A DNA stretch of 29,171 bases from Chara braunii (GCA_003427395.1 BFEA01000373.1:1140610-1169780), one strand, 5' to 3'; positions 18,988 to 28,650 are shown, numbered from the stretch's first letter. Numbers and translations are program-made. The notes: generated by a model not told the origin, from the sequence alone.

Positions 18988-20145
18988 CTAATGCTCCTCC
19001 AGACTCTTGCTAAAAATCAGAATATCATCTAAATAAACAACAACAAATTTATCCAACCAATCTCTAAACAAGTCATGCATGCATCTTTGGAATGTTGCAG
19101 GGGCATTGGTCCATCTGAACGACATCACTACAAACTCGTAGTGTCCATAGCGAGTCCTAAAGGTCGTCTTGTGTTGGTCCTCCGGCTGTACCTCAATCTG
19201 GTGGTACCCAGACTTCAGATCAATCTTGGAGAAATACTTACATCCCTGCACCCTGTCTAACAAATCATCAATCCGGGGCAACGGTTCAACATTCTTAATC
19301 GTGATAGCATTCAATCCCCGGTAATCAATGCACAATCGCAGTTCACCCTCTTTCTTTGGCACAAACAGAACCGGTGCACCGTACGGTGATGAGCTGGGTT
19401 TTACCCACCCCTTCTCAGTCAACTCATCTAGTTGTCTGCGCAGTTCATCAAGTTCCTTGGGAGACATCTTATAAACCGGGCCCTTGGGAATTTTGCTACC
19501 GGGTCTTATCTCAATCCGATGCTTGATCTCCTGCTCTACCACTCCGCTTGGGGGTTCTCCCACATCAGCAAACTCTTGCAGCAGGTTCTCCACTTGGGGC
19601 GGTGTCTTCTCTTCGCCTTTACTCTCTTCACTCACCGGTTTCACATAGGCCACAAAGACCTGATCTTCCAACTTCTCCTTTGTCACATGTCGGGCGAACA
19701 CAGGGGCACTCATACAGCAAACAGACAAGTGAGACTCTAGACCAGAGTCATGGAACAACCTTATCTTCTTCTTGCCCCTGGTGAGGCTGGTCAGCCAACA
19801 CTCATGCTCACCCAACTTGACATCTTCCATGACTGCTTCTCCCCAGTCAGTCCCTAAAATCAGGTCAAAGGGAAGGTTGTCTTCCACTAAGAGGGTAAGG
19901 GAATGCAAAAACTTTTGTACCTTTTTTCCCCCCTGTAACCGGAAGTATGCCTTGATCCCCTCAACGTACTCCTCTACTCGCATCTCGCGATTATTGGCTA
20001 GTCTACTCACTACCGTCTCACTCAACCTATGCACCTTCATTCCGAAGTGCAATTTTTTCAGTCTTCTTCTGCTAATGAATCTACGTGTAGAGCCACTATC
20101 CACTAAAGCTCCCACTCGTGTTTGGCTAATATCTACATCTGCCAA
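18988..20145 (-). pseudogene. Gypsy protease and reverse transcriptase
   Basis: One 385-codon frame. Residues 10-25 hold the aspartic protease site [12 protein letters not shown], with LILGTDW near residue 95 as the usual second protease signature. RT begins near residue 220: [42 protein letters not shown] (motif A Asp), [15 protein letters not shown] (motif B region) and [12 protein letters not shown] (motif C YxDD). The RT catalytic residues are intact. The frame ends at a premature TAG before the thumb and RNase H. The upstream start is not a true ATG; the frame continues from gag-pol. Confidence 0.93.
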
Positions 20146-20339
20146 AATCAGCTACCCTCTTCTCTTCTTTATTTCAGCACAGGCGGGGCGACGAGTGATC
20201 AGCTCATCATCAATGCCTGCGAGAGACTCTAGCACAAGCAGTCTCCAGACAGATATCTAGGTGGGGGCCTACATCAGCCTCTGTCGTCGGGGTCCTCGGG
20301 TTGGAGGTTTCTCTTGCAGCGCGCGCTTTTTGTGATGCA

Positions 20340-22282
20340 CCCAAAGCCCCAGCAGGAGCAGTTGTCACTCCTACCCGTTGTTACCTATTTGACAGCGACC
20401 GGAACTCGGGGCACCAAGAGATTATATGGCCCGCCTCTCCACATTTGATGCAGGTTCCCTCTTTGAGTCGCTTGACCTACAACTCATATGTCATGTTCAA
20501 TTCCTTCTATGGTTTCCCCTCTGGACGTCCAGGGTGCCATGGATATTTGCGCGGTGCCCTTCCTCTGGCGCCTGCATTGTCATTGTTGGCGAGGTTGTAA
20601 TTTCCTCTACCCCCGCCTTGATGTTGGGGGGCTCGACCGGTGCTACCTTGTGGGGGTCCATAACCCCTATCTCCCTTTGCACAGCCTCAATTGCTACACT
20701 CCCCCTGATAGCCACGTCCTCTTCCACCTCAACCACTACCTCCTCTACCTCGGCCGTCTTTTCCTCCTCGTCCTCCCCCACGGACTACAGCAGTGAAATC
20801 ACCTCCCTGGACTTCACCGTTATCCTCATCCAATCCGTGCTTAATTGATCATAAGTTAGGGCCTCACAACCCCCTTCTTCAAACATTACTACTAGGTTGT
20901 CCTTGCCCGTAGTACTTCCCGCAATAGTCTTACCTTTCCAATGCTTTCTTTCTCCAAGTCTTTGTACGAATGACAGTTTGATCCACCACCATCTTGCTAA
21001 ATTGGTCGTAGGTCATCCCATTTTCCTTTACCTTAACATATAGGTTGCTCTTGATGGGATCGGGAAGAGCTCTAGCAAAGTTGTTCAAAATTTGCTCAAG
21101 AGTTCATCCATGATCTGGGGTTTGTAACAACTCATCCATCGTGGCCTTCAATGCCGACACACTCTTCCATTTTCAGAGATGGATGTTGTTAAGATTGTCA
21201 GCAGTCCTCATGGATTTAGTCTTATCTTCGAAGCGGTTGCGCAACGCATCTAGGAAGGTACGGAGAGCGGTTCTCTTTGAGTAAACCATCAAAACTTTGT
21301 CTTCCTCCGAGATACATTAGGCGTACGCGTATGATTGGACTGTCGACTCCCAACGATCAAAATTCTCCTCTCTTTTTTCAAAATACGTGTCAGGGAGCTT
21401 CACTTTCATATTCTCCCTCTTCATCGACTTTCCTCCTCCCATGACCTTCCCATTTCCGCTCAAGGCCCTCTCTTCGGTGATGGTGCGGGCTATCTTCTTT
21501 GGAACCAACTCCTCTAGTTGGACTGCGTAAGTGGTTGTCCTCTCATTGATCCTGTTGAAGGCAGCCATTGCAAAATGCCTCCACTTACCCTTCATCTTTT
21601 CCTGCACTGCCTCCATCCTCTCAACGGTTCTTCAAAGCGCAGCGGTCTCTCGTGTGGAATGGAGCACGACATCTATGAGGAGGGTGAGTCTTTTGTTCGC
21701 GTTTTTTTGTTATTCTTCTTGTGCTTCCACCCTCCTTCGCAACACTTCTCCCTCCTTCTTCAATCTCTTATTCTCTTCATATTATCTCCTTTTCTATACG
21801 GCCAACCTTGTTTTGATCAGTGTCTCCCTCTCTTCTATCATTATTGCCCTCTCCTCTTCATCAATCAGTTGCAGTTGTGCTTTGCCTCGATTTCCTCCTT
21901 CGTTTCATCTTCAGGCCAATCCGGCTCGAAGTCAAAATGAGCGGCCCAGACTGCAGCATGCTCTTGATCCAATTTCAGAGCGAACTCATAACTGCATCCT
22001 GCTTCTTCTGCACTGGGAAGCACATACTCCACCATACCCTATTCTCCGACTTGCACACACAACTCCAACTTCTCCTCTTCTTCTTCAATCTTTTTCTTTT
22101 TCTCTTCCAGTTGCTTCCGCATCTCTTCTTCTATCTTCCTCTTTTCTTCCTCCATCTTCCTTTTCAACGTTTCCTCCATCTTCTTTGCTTTCTCCTCCTT
22201 CTTCTCTTTCAACCGCCGATCTATTTCTGCCTGTTCCTCCGCTGTGTATGGCTTAGTGACTTTGTCGGACTTTGTCACCTCC
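20340..22282 (-). pseudogene. Gypsy gag (capsid and CCHC knuckle)
   Basis: The 5' part (22278-22039) is a highly charged Lys/Glu coiled-coil. It is followed in shifted frames by the capsid-like region (21616-21317), with FAMAAFNRINERTTTYAVQ and WESTVQSYAYA. Further capsid-like sequence runs down to about 21000 (FLDALRNRFEDKTKSM, LEQILNNFARALPDPIKSN). A zinc knuckle CIKCGEAGHIISWC (CX2CX4HX4C) lies at about 20450-20410. Several stops and frameshifts show decay. Gag forms the cytoplasmic particle that packages element RNA. Three larger plus-strand frames opposite it are antisense shadows. Confidence 0.8.
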
Positions 22283-22286
22283 TTCC

Positions 22287-23190
22287 AACGACTGGGCTGA
22301 GTCCTATCTGGGAGCAGGAGTTTGCGCCAGGTTTGCAGCAGGGATGGCCAAAAATTATCCAGCGACTGACCCCCTCCTTATGACCCCTCCCTTCCATATG
22401 GGATTTTGTGTGGGATTGTCCAGAAACGGTCCTCTAACCAAGTGAGCGGATGGGTCGTTTGGAGAGTAGATGGGGCCAGCCGAGCCAGATGTTCCAATGC
22501 TAAAACAACCATGGGCTTTGGGGGGCGAAGATGAGTTTTTAATCCATTTGACTCGTAGTGCCTGTACCTGCGTAGCTGGGTCAAGTATTCCCAAGCCTCC
22601 CCCTGCTTTCGGTTGGATAATGGAGTCCCAGACCATTCTACTAATTACATTGGTCTGCTCTCCATCCCCCCTCCATAGAAAAGTTGTCGCCTTTAGACTT
22701 AGGTCTCTTAGGGCCATTTTGCTTAATGGCCACAACAGGGACTTGTACCATAGTGATGCAAAACTACATTATTAAGAACTAAAGCTCGACCGAAGAAGGA
22801 TGTGTGTTTGTTTCTCTTGTTGTTTAATTTATGCTGAGTCGGGGTGCTGATCCGTTCGCCATTATTTGGTGACCGCCCCTCTGCGGTCATGGATACCCCT
22901 AGGACTCTTATTGGGGTTTCTAATGACATCCAGGCAATACGTGGAGTCTCTGGGGGGCATCCTCCTTGATAGTGGATCCACCATCCTTGTGTCTTAGACC
23001 CCCAGTTGACGGACATGTCGGAAATCTTGGTAAACTTCTCCATCATGCGTTGAATTTCCTCCATGTTGTGATGTGTGGCATCTGCCATGATTGTGAGGTC
23101 ATCCGCGAACAGGGAACACACAGGGACTGCTTCCTCTGTGATGCGTGTAACTCGTATTTTCGTGATATTTTTGTTTGCCCGAAGGTTAGC
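22287..23190 (-). pseudogene. LINE-C RT, motif C onward
   Basis: The catalytic box reads PVCSLFADDLTIM near 23130-23090. It is followed by SDMSVNWGSKTQG, FFGRALVLNNVVLHHYGTS and FLWRGDGEQ, then WDSIIQPKAGGGLGILD near 22650-22580, all matching LINE-B in order. The last LINE segment, FWPSLLQTWRKLLLPD, is at about 22350-22300 and parallels LINE-B near 10160. A frameshift occurs near 22730. Confidence 0.88.
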
Positions 23191-23754
23191 TGCAATCAGA
23201 CTCGACCTCTTCACACTTGTCATACATGCAAACAGCGAAACAGCAAACTGGCGACATGCGCCCACACAGTACTCAAAGATATTGTAACCAGGTAGGAGTT
23301 TCCTTCACTGGCTATGGCAACTGAACGCCCACACCACTCACTGTTCGCACTCTGGATCACCCTGGATGTCCCACACGCAACACTCGACACGCAACACACA
23401 CACACACACATACACGCTACTATAGCTATGGCAGCTATGGCTGCCACTATCCNATCGCTACACTACTCTTCACTGCCCTCTTCGTCTTCGAGCGCACTGT
23501 AGACCTCCTCGCACAAGCTGCTGAGGCAGCGCTTCCGCATGGCATCCGCAGGAATGAATGAATGGCTGGACGCAGCGTCTTGATTTATACTTTTGTGCGG
23601 CATTGGTCTGCCCTGTATCCCTTGGCCCACGATGTGCACAGTCCCTGACGGTACTTGCTTGACTGGACCGGACTGGACTTCCTGGGACTGCTGACTCTAC
23701 GTAGTGGACCTACACCACTTGCCCACTTGCCTCGGCCTAAACAGGGGCTGANAG
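23191..23754. repeat. 564-bp tandem repeat, copy 1
   Basis: Starts TGCAATCAGACTCGACC at 23191 and repeats with a 564-base period at 23755, with identity in the high nineties by eye. It contains a CA microsatellite (23396-23415), TATAGCTATGGCAGCTATGG, and GATTTATACTTTTGTGCGG near 23582. No long open frame or known family is visible. It lies inside LINE-C, between RT motifs B and C. Confidence 0.92.
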
Positions 23755-24314
23755 TGCAATCAGACTCGACCTCTTCACACTTGTCATGTATGCAAACAGC
23801 GAAACAACAAACTGGCGACATGCGCCCACACAGTACTCAAAGATATCGTAACCAGGTAGGAGTTCCCTTCACTGGCTATGGCGACTGAGTGCCCACACCA
23901 CTCACTGTTCGCACTCTGGATCACCCTGGATGTCCCATACGCAACACTCGACACGCAACACACACACACACACACGCTACTATAGCTATGGCAGCTATGG
24001 TTGCCACTATCCTATCGCTACACTACTCTTCACTGCCCTCTTCGTCTTCGGGCGCATTGTAGACCTCCTCGCACAAGCTGCTGAGGCAGCGCTTCCACAT
24101 GGCATCCGCAAGAATGAATGAATGGCTGGACGCAGCCTCTTGATTTATACTTTTGTGCGGCGTTGGTCTGCCCTGTATCCCTTGGCCCACGATGTGCACA
24201 GTCCCTGACGGTACTCGCTTGACTGGACCGGACTGGACTTCCTGGGACTGCTGACTCTACGTAGTGGACCTACACCACTTGCCCACTTGCCTCGGCCTAA
24301 ACAGGGGCTGACTC
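23755..24314. repeat. 564-bp tandem repeat, copy 2
   Basis: The adjacent second copy differs mainly in the CA-repeat length and scattered single bases. At its right end the sequence continues as ACTCNGAAAGG into unique sequence, while copy 1 ends in copy 2. Both start with TG, but neither ends in CA, so calling them LTRs is not supported. Confidence 0.92.
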
Positions 24315-24630
24315 NGAAAGGCCAGTTCTAGAAACTTCTACTTTGGCCTTTCGGTACTGTAGCAGCTACNACTTTGCCCTTTCAGGTAAGTAGCAGCTAC
24401 GNCCTTGACCCTTCAGACATCCTACANCTACGACTTCGGAACTGTCTAGACTCCTACCCTACAGGTCTACAGTTNGATTCCCTTCTAAGNTGTGACCTAC
24501 GACAATCTACCTACCACTGGTGTTTCGACAAGTCGCAGGTTCAAATCTACGGGTTGTCATCANTANTGTACACANGTAAGATGGGGAACTAGGGATCGAG
24601 CCCTGGGATCTGCATTTGCTACNGCGAACT
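24315..24630. repeat. Short degenerate repeats between the duplication and LINE-C
   Basis: Degenerate units of about 32-36 bp built on (G/C)CCTTTC(A/G)G-GTA-GTAGCAGCTACG lie at about 24340-24435, with several Ns. A B-box-like GGTTCAAATC is at 24538-24547, but the T stem does not pair well. The segment completes the roughly 1.4-kb block that splits LINE-C. Confidence 0.45.
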
Positions 24631-24639
24631 GGTGAATAC

Positions 24640-25320
24640 CGTTTCATGGCGGCTAGTGCCTCCATAATGACTAGNAAANGGAAGTGGGCACTAGGATCCC
24701 CTTGGCGGACCGATCGTTCTANGTGTAGAGGAGGCGCAAGACTTNCATTGGCTTGGACGCATGTGGTAGCGTTTTGGTGTAGGATTTGTATCCAGCNAAT
24801 GAAGTNTGGGCCGAAGTTCATTTTTTNGAGACACTTATCNAGAAACAATCAGTCAACATGGTCATAAACCTTTTTGAAGTCAATAAAGATGAGAGCCGNA
24901 TTTGACGCGAGTGCCTTGTGAGCTGAANGATCTCTTGGATCAACAAGATNTTTTTTTGTATGTTCCTGTTCTTCATGAAGCCGGTTTGAGNGGGATGAAT
25001 GATGTCCTCCNTTACTGGAATCATTTGGTTTGTCAAGGTCTTGCACAACATTTTGTAAACAACTGTGAGGAGCGTTATTGGCCTATAATTCCTGATGTCC
25101 ATCTTATCCNCTTTTTTATATAGGAGGGTTAAAACCTCTTGCCCCACCCTTTCTCCCATCTCCCNTGTGAGCCATACTTCGTTGTAAAAATCCATAACGT
25201 CTTGGCTCATAAAATCCCATATGGTTTCCCAAAATTCTTTAGGAAAGNCATTTATCCCANGGGCCTCTTCCTCCTTCATTTGCAGAAGGNCGGTCCATAT
25301 CTCGTTTTTTTAGAGTGNAG
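24640..25320 (-). pseudogene. LINE-C RT, N-terminal motifs through B
   Basis: Visible in order are FPKEFWETIWDF, DIRNYRPITLLTVVYKML, QTGFMKNRNI, FIDFKKVYDHVD (motif A, first catalytic Asp, in a neighbouring frame near 24870), RQGDP (motif B region, near 24690) and VIMEALAAM. Single Ns and frameshifts break the frame. The next expected block, CSLFADD, appears 1.5 kb away at 23130 after the inserted repeats. Confidence 0.85.
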
Positions 25321-25375
25321 NTTCTAAAGAATCCCATTGTTCGGGTGTAAGTGTTTTGTTAACTGGTTCCAAAAA

Positions 25376-25582
25376 TTATTTTATTAAGCGTTCGTGGTGT
25401 GACAGGTCTGATTTATCTAAATGTGAAGAAAAAAAATCTTTGTAGAAGTCGTATGCTATCTTCATGCTGCGGCCTGTTGTTACGGTCGGGTCTGATTCCC
25501 TGGCCTTGGGTTCGTACAGCGCTTCGATCGTAGTTCTTTGGCTTCGTGCTCTAGCCAAGCTGAAAAAGTGAGAATTCATCAC
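25376..25582 (-). pseudogene. LINE-C linker between endonuclease and RT
   Basis: A 68-codon frame with HFFSLARARSQRTTIEALYE and FYKDFFSSHLDKSDLS, the segment that in plant LINEs lies just before RT (Fxxxx-K-A-R...I..L...FY..LF). The sequence from 25583 to 25723 continues it in other frames. Confidence 0.7.
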
Positions 25583-25723
25583 CCCTTAAGTAGAGAATCT
25601 GGATAACCTTGCCCTTGTTTGAGCATCTTGCCATCTGTACTGTGCATGTTTGAAAAGTTAATCCTTTAATTCGTGTATGCGAGTTTGTAGGTCAGTGATC
25701 CTCCGTTCCTGCCCTTGCGAAAT

Positions 25724-26821
25724 TTATGAATTTTGCTCTTGTTCTACGCTTACTAAATTCTGCATGATTGTGACTTCTTGGTGGTGTCTCTGGGCAGCTA
25801 GTTGTTTGGAGTATTCGTTACTTTTTTTTGCCATAAAGAACAGACCGTTGTTGAACCAGACAATTTGTGATTCTTGTTGGAGGTGGTGGTCTTTCCAGAA
25901 GTCCCAAACCTGTTGTAAGTATTGCTGAAAAAAATTGATTTTAAGTAGGGAGGTATTTAGTTTGTAGTAACTGGCCCCTTGGTCTGGTCGTTTACGAAAT
26001 GTCCACACCGCCATACATATCCTGTGGTCTAACCCGGGGTATGGGCTAGTCGGGAGTATTGCTGTCATCGAGAGCCCCCCTCCCAAGTCCTCCAATGCCA
26101 GGATTAAGTCGATTCGGGATTTGGATAGTTTGACGGGGTTAGTGTTTTGGATACAAGTAAAGGTTCTTTCAGTGGGATAGCTACGCCTGAAGGTGTCAAA
26201 GAGCGAGAGGGGGGAGCACAAGTCCCTCAACATGCGCTCCTCCTCCTCCTCGTTATGAGTAGTGTGGGAGACTTTCCATCGGTCCAACCATCTGTCCGGA
26301 GCGACATTGAAATCCCCTGGTAGCATTAGAGGGACATCTCGGGTGGGGATTGTTGTTATTCTTTCAAAAAAGGACCGTCTTTCGCGGGTCGTGTTTGGAG
26401 CATATAAGGAAACTATGCATACAATTTCTAGTTCCAGCATGCCTAGTATTTTGACTCATCGCCCCTCCTCCTTATCCTTCTCCCAGCAGAGGACTTCAAA
26501 ACGTGATTCGGGTGGAATCCAGATTGTCACTCCTGAGCTCCTTGGACAGGGGGCAAACGCTTGGTAGCTTTGGAAAGGTCAAACTTGCTTGTGTGCCCTG
26601 TGGTGCTTTGGGGTATCCATTAGGTGGGTTTCCTGAACGAAGACTACGTCCGACCATGATCTTCCCCCAACCCCTCTCAACAAGTCCCATAAAGCTTCGA
26701 TTTTTTCCGGGCTGCGAGACACTAGGCTGTTCACATTGATTGTTCTAATATCTAGATCGGCGTGCTGTAGAATGCGATTCCACTTTTTATTTTTCCCATA
26801 CACCACGTCTACCCAATCCAT
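25724..26821 (-). pseudogene. LINE-C APE-type endonuclease
   Basis: The 5' piece (26821-26579) reads IRTINVNSLVSR (catalytic Asn) and VFVQETHLMD (catalytic Glu). After a frameshifted stretch (26578-26441), the main piece shows CIVSLYAPN, MLPGDFNVAPD (GDFN), KSRIDLIL and GLDHRICM (the usual SDH His), then YKLNTSLL. All the main motifs of the family are present in order. The enzyme nicks the target DNA to prime reverse transcription. Two frame breaks make it non-functional. Confidence 0.9.
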
Positions 26822-26851
26822 CGTTGAGTTTGTGTACCCCTAGACCCTCTC

Positions 26852-27046
26852 CTATCTATTGAGTAACTGTGCCCATTCTTGTGCATCCCAATCGACCCCT
26901 TTATTGAGGATGTTTTTCCTCAGCATCGTGCAGATGCACGTAAGTAACTCATCAGTCGACCAGATGTTGCTCGGCTTAAACTTTAGTTGTTGGGTGTCCA
27001 GGAGCATGTTGTGTGTGTGCCATTGTAGCCCAGCCTCTTTCCTCAC
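26852..27046 (-). pseudogene. Fragment upstream of LINE-C ORF2, probably end of ORF1
   Basis: A 64-codon frame, including LQWHTHNMLLDTQQLKF and WDAQEWAQLLNR, ends just before the endonuclease ORF. I do not recognise a domain; position suggests the ORF1 C terminus. It is cut at its 5' side by the LTR at about 27050. Confidence 0.4.
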
Positions 27047-27049
27047 TCA

Positions 27050-27648
27050 CTATTTCTCACTCACTGTTTCTCACTCACTGTTTCCCACTCACTATATCTC
27101 ACTCACTGTTCCTCTCTCTCTACAATGTCCCAGATCTACCCTGAATGCCTCTACGGCGTGTCTCACTGCAAACGGGTGGTTACGGCCGCCGAACACTTCA
27201 TTTCCTCCATGGTGGTCTGTTGCAGCCAGGGTGCTGGTCTTCTTCCTCCCTTCAGCGTTCTTCTTCGTCCAGGTCGCTAGTCTGCACAAGCTCCCAGCAA
27301 CGCTTCCACAAATTTGTGAATGACCAACTGACTCCTCCGGCACTGTAGTCCTAGATATACAGTTGTAGTGGACTGTTTCGTGCCTGCTTCAATCCGTACT
27401 GACCTCCTTCAGCTTCTGCCTTGCCAATTGCTATTTTGGGAAATTTCATGACTTTCTTGTGAGGCTGCTACAAAATTTTACTTTTGGGGACTTGATTTGC
27501 TTCTACCGGTACTGTACGGTACTGTAGCCTACCGACCTACGGTGTCTGATCCTACAGGCCCTAAGACTCTAAACAATTGGGGCCTGGATTGTGGTAATTA
27601 GGGACCCTAGATCCGGGACTGGAAAAGCTTATAGCGTGAATCCATTCA
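27050..27648 (-). repeat. 5' LTR (or solo LTR) of the gypsy family
   Basis: A direct repeat of 16150-16730 in the same orientation, starting TGAATGGATTCAC on the minus strand at 27648. Relative to the left copy it lacks a 9-bp CCTGGCT-containing segment and has about 30 substitutions. Its 3' side ends in AGTGAGTGAG units and runs straight into LINE-C coding, with no recognisable primer-binding site. It begins 23 bp inside a host intron. Confidence 0.75.
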
Positions 27649-27671
27649 AAAAGTATTTTGCATGTTTTTAC

Positions 27672-27800
27672 CTTTTGTAATTGAAGTTTTTGGATGGGTG
27701 TTTATCCTGAGGCATTCCTAGAGTGTATGCATAGACGTCGTCAATCAAACCCTTCCATTGGCCCTGGCAAAGGAGCTGCAGAATGGCAGCGGAAATAATG
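27672..27800 (-). CDS. Host gene exon (unrecognised protein), downstream exon
   Basis: The minus-strand acceptor CCTCCTTCCTTAG ends at 27801 and the donor AAAAG|GTAAAAAC is at 27672/27671. The 129-base exon encodes 42 full codons plus split codons. It joins in frame with the exon at 27850-28254, restoring Gly at the junction and removing the stop that read-through would give. The peptide contains AAILQLLCQGQWKGLIDD and YAYTLGMPQDKHPSK. I do not recognise the family. It ends in phase 2. Confidence 0.7.
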
Positions 27801-27849
27801 CTAAGGAAGGAGGAGGGTAGGGCGGTAATGATGCAGGGAAATCACTCAC
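27801..27849 (-). other. Short 49-nt spliceosomal intron
   Basis: Starts GTGAGTGATT and ends in a C/T-rich tract with CCTTAG on the minus strand. Reading through it gives an immediate stop (GGG TGA), while splicing keeps the frame. It is unusually short beside the following intron, which is at least kilobases long. Confidence 0.65.
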
Positions 27850-28254
27850 CCAGGATCGGCGGCAGCAGCATATGATGGACTGGTCTCCGTCCGAAGGACA
27901 TCCATGCCAAAAGCAGGACTAACCCCTAGCGAGGCATTTTCTGGCACAGCAGACCCCAAGACCCCTAGTATTTGAGGGGCATCGGAAAGGGGCTCATTAT
28001 CAGGTCCTTGAACAAGGGTACCGGTCCGAAAAATGTCGCAAAGACTAGGCACACTGATAGGAGGGGCTGTAAAAAAGGAGGCCAAGGAAGAATCACCAGG
28101 GGCCGCTGGTAATTCAGCACAGTGTCGATAGTAAGGATGGAATTGGCGACCAGCGTCGGAGTCGGGTATATCTATAGGCTGGATAGATCTGCAGTTGGCT
28201 TTTTCACTTCTCGAATTTTCGAGGAACCATTCGCGATCGCCTGGATCTTGGAAC
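27850..28254 (-). CDS. Host gene exon (unrecognised protein), upstream exon
   Basis: The acceptor CTCTTCGTTGTTGCAG ends at 28255 and the donor GG|GTGAGTGAT is at 27850/27849. All 405 bases are open in one frame (134 full codons). The peptide starts FQDPGDREWFLENS and is rich in Pro, Ser, Ala and Asp (for example QPIDIPDSDAGRQFHPYY and FFTAPPISVPSLCDIF). It suggests a partly disordered intracellular protein with no signal peptide or membrane segment. I do not recognise the family. Upstream exons must lie to the right, probably outside the window. Confidence 0.7.
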
Positions 28255-28450
28255 CTGCAACAACGAAGAGTTAGTGAGACCTTCAGATTTGCGTCGCGTT
28301 CTCAGCGCGAAAATCTACCGTAAGTGTAAAAGGCAATCACCATCGAGGGCAGTTACTTCAAATGTATTTTTTCTTCGTTTACCAACCATAGCTATTCGTT
28401 TCAGCCCCGAATCACTCGGTTTATTCTTCACAAACGGTAAGTAGACTATC

Positions 28451-28602
28451 ACGAGTATCCAACTTTTAGGCCCCTCTACACTATTCTCTGAACGTGAAAA
28501 ATGAAATTGAATCCCCGCTAGAACATGGAAAGTTAGTGCAGCGACGACCTTTTGTCACTTTTAGTTTTCGGTACAAGTTTCAACTTACCGATTCCTACAA
28601 AC
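28451..28602. repeat. Intronic direct repeat, copy 1
   Basis: Begins ACGAGTATCCAA and ends TTTCAACTTACCGATTCCTA. It matches 28772-28961 apart from substitutions and about 35 extra bases in that copy. Both share AGTGCAGCGACGACCTTTTG-like cores and the 3' block. Confidence 0.8.
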
Positions 28603-28650
28603 GGGTCCAACCTTTGCATTCTCTTCACGAACGGTAAGTAGACTACGGGT

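Larger units (their letters stand above)
16731..22282 (-). mobile_element. Ty3/gypsy retrotransposon internal region (chromovirus-like)
   Basis: Read from 22282 leftwards the order is gag with CCHC knuckle, protease, RT, RNase H, integrase and a chromodomain-like tail, which is the order of plant Ty3/gypsy chromoviruses. Several stops and frameshifts interrupt it, so it is inactive. At its 5' side gag joins LINE-C coding sequence directly, without leader, primer-binding site or adjoining LTR. The likely partner LTR is at 27050-27648 beyond the LINE. Confidence 0.9.
22285..27046 (-). mobile_element. LINE-C: non-LTR retrotransposon, interrupted and truncated
   Basis: On the minus strand there is a short ORF1-like end (27046-26852), then endonuclease (26821-25724), linker (25582-25376), RT motifs up to B (25279-24640), an insertion (about 24620-23191), and RT from motif C on (23190-22355). 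The frame then runs into gypsy gag near 22285 at the position where LINE-B continues to its C-terminal domain. LINE-C is thus missing its 3' third and most of its 5' end. It is a close relative of LINE-B. Many frameshifts and scattered Ns are present. Confidence 0.88.

Noticed and set aside
21518-22383. Three long plus-strand frames rich in Leu, Phe and Ser
   Set aside because: Antisense to the Lys/Glu-rich gag coiled-coil; GAG/AAG codons on minus give Leu/Phe/Ser on plus.
23191-24314. The two 564-bp copies as a pair of LTRs
   Set aside because: They are directly adjacent with no internal region, lack a CA end, and show no primer-binding or polypurine site.
24495-24560. tRNA-like segment with GGTTCAAATC and a GACAATC / GGTTGTC acceptor-like pairing
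   Set aside because: The T stem does not pair in register and no D or anticodon arm is seen; treated as chance or a remote relic.
28583-28595. Minus-strand GTAAGTTGA donors in the right-hand intron (also near 28942) as exon ends
   Set aside because: Both sit inside the repeated intronic sequence and no open frame with an acceptor precedes them convincingly.
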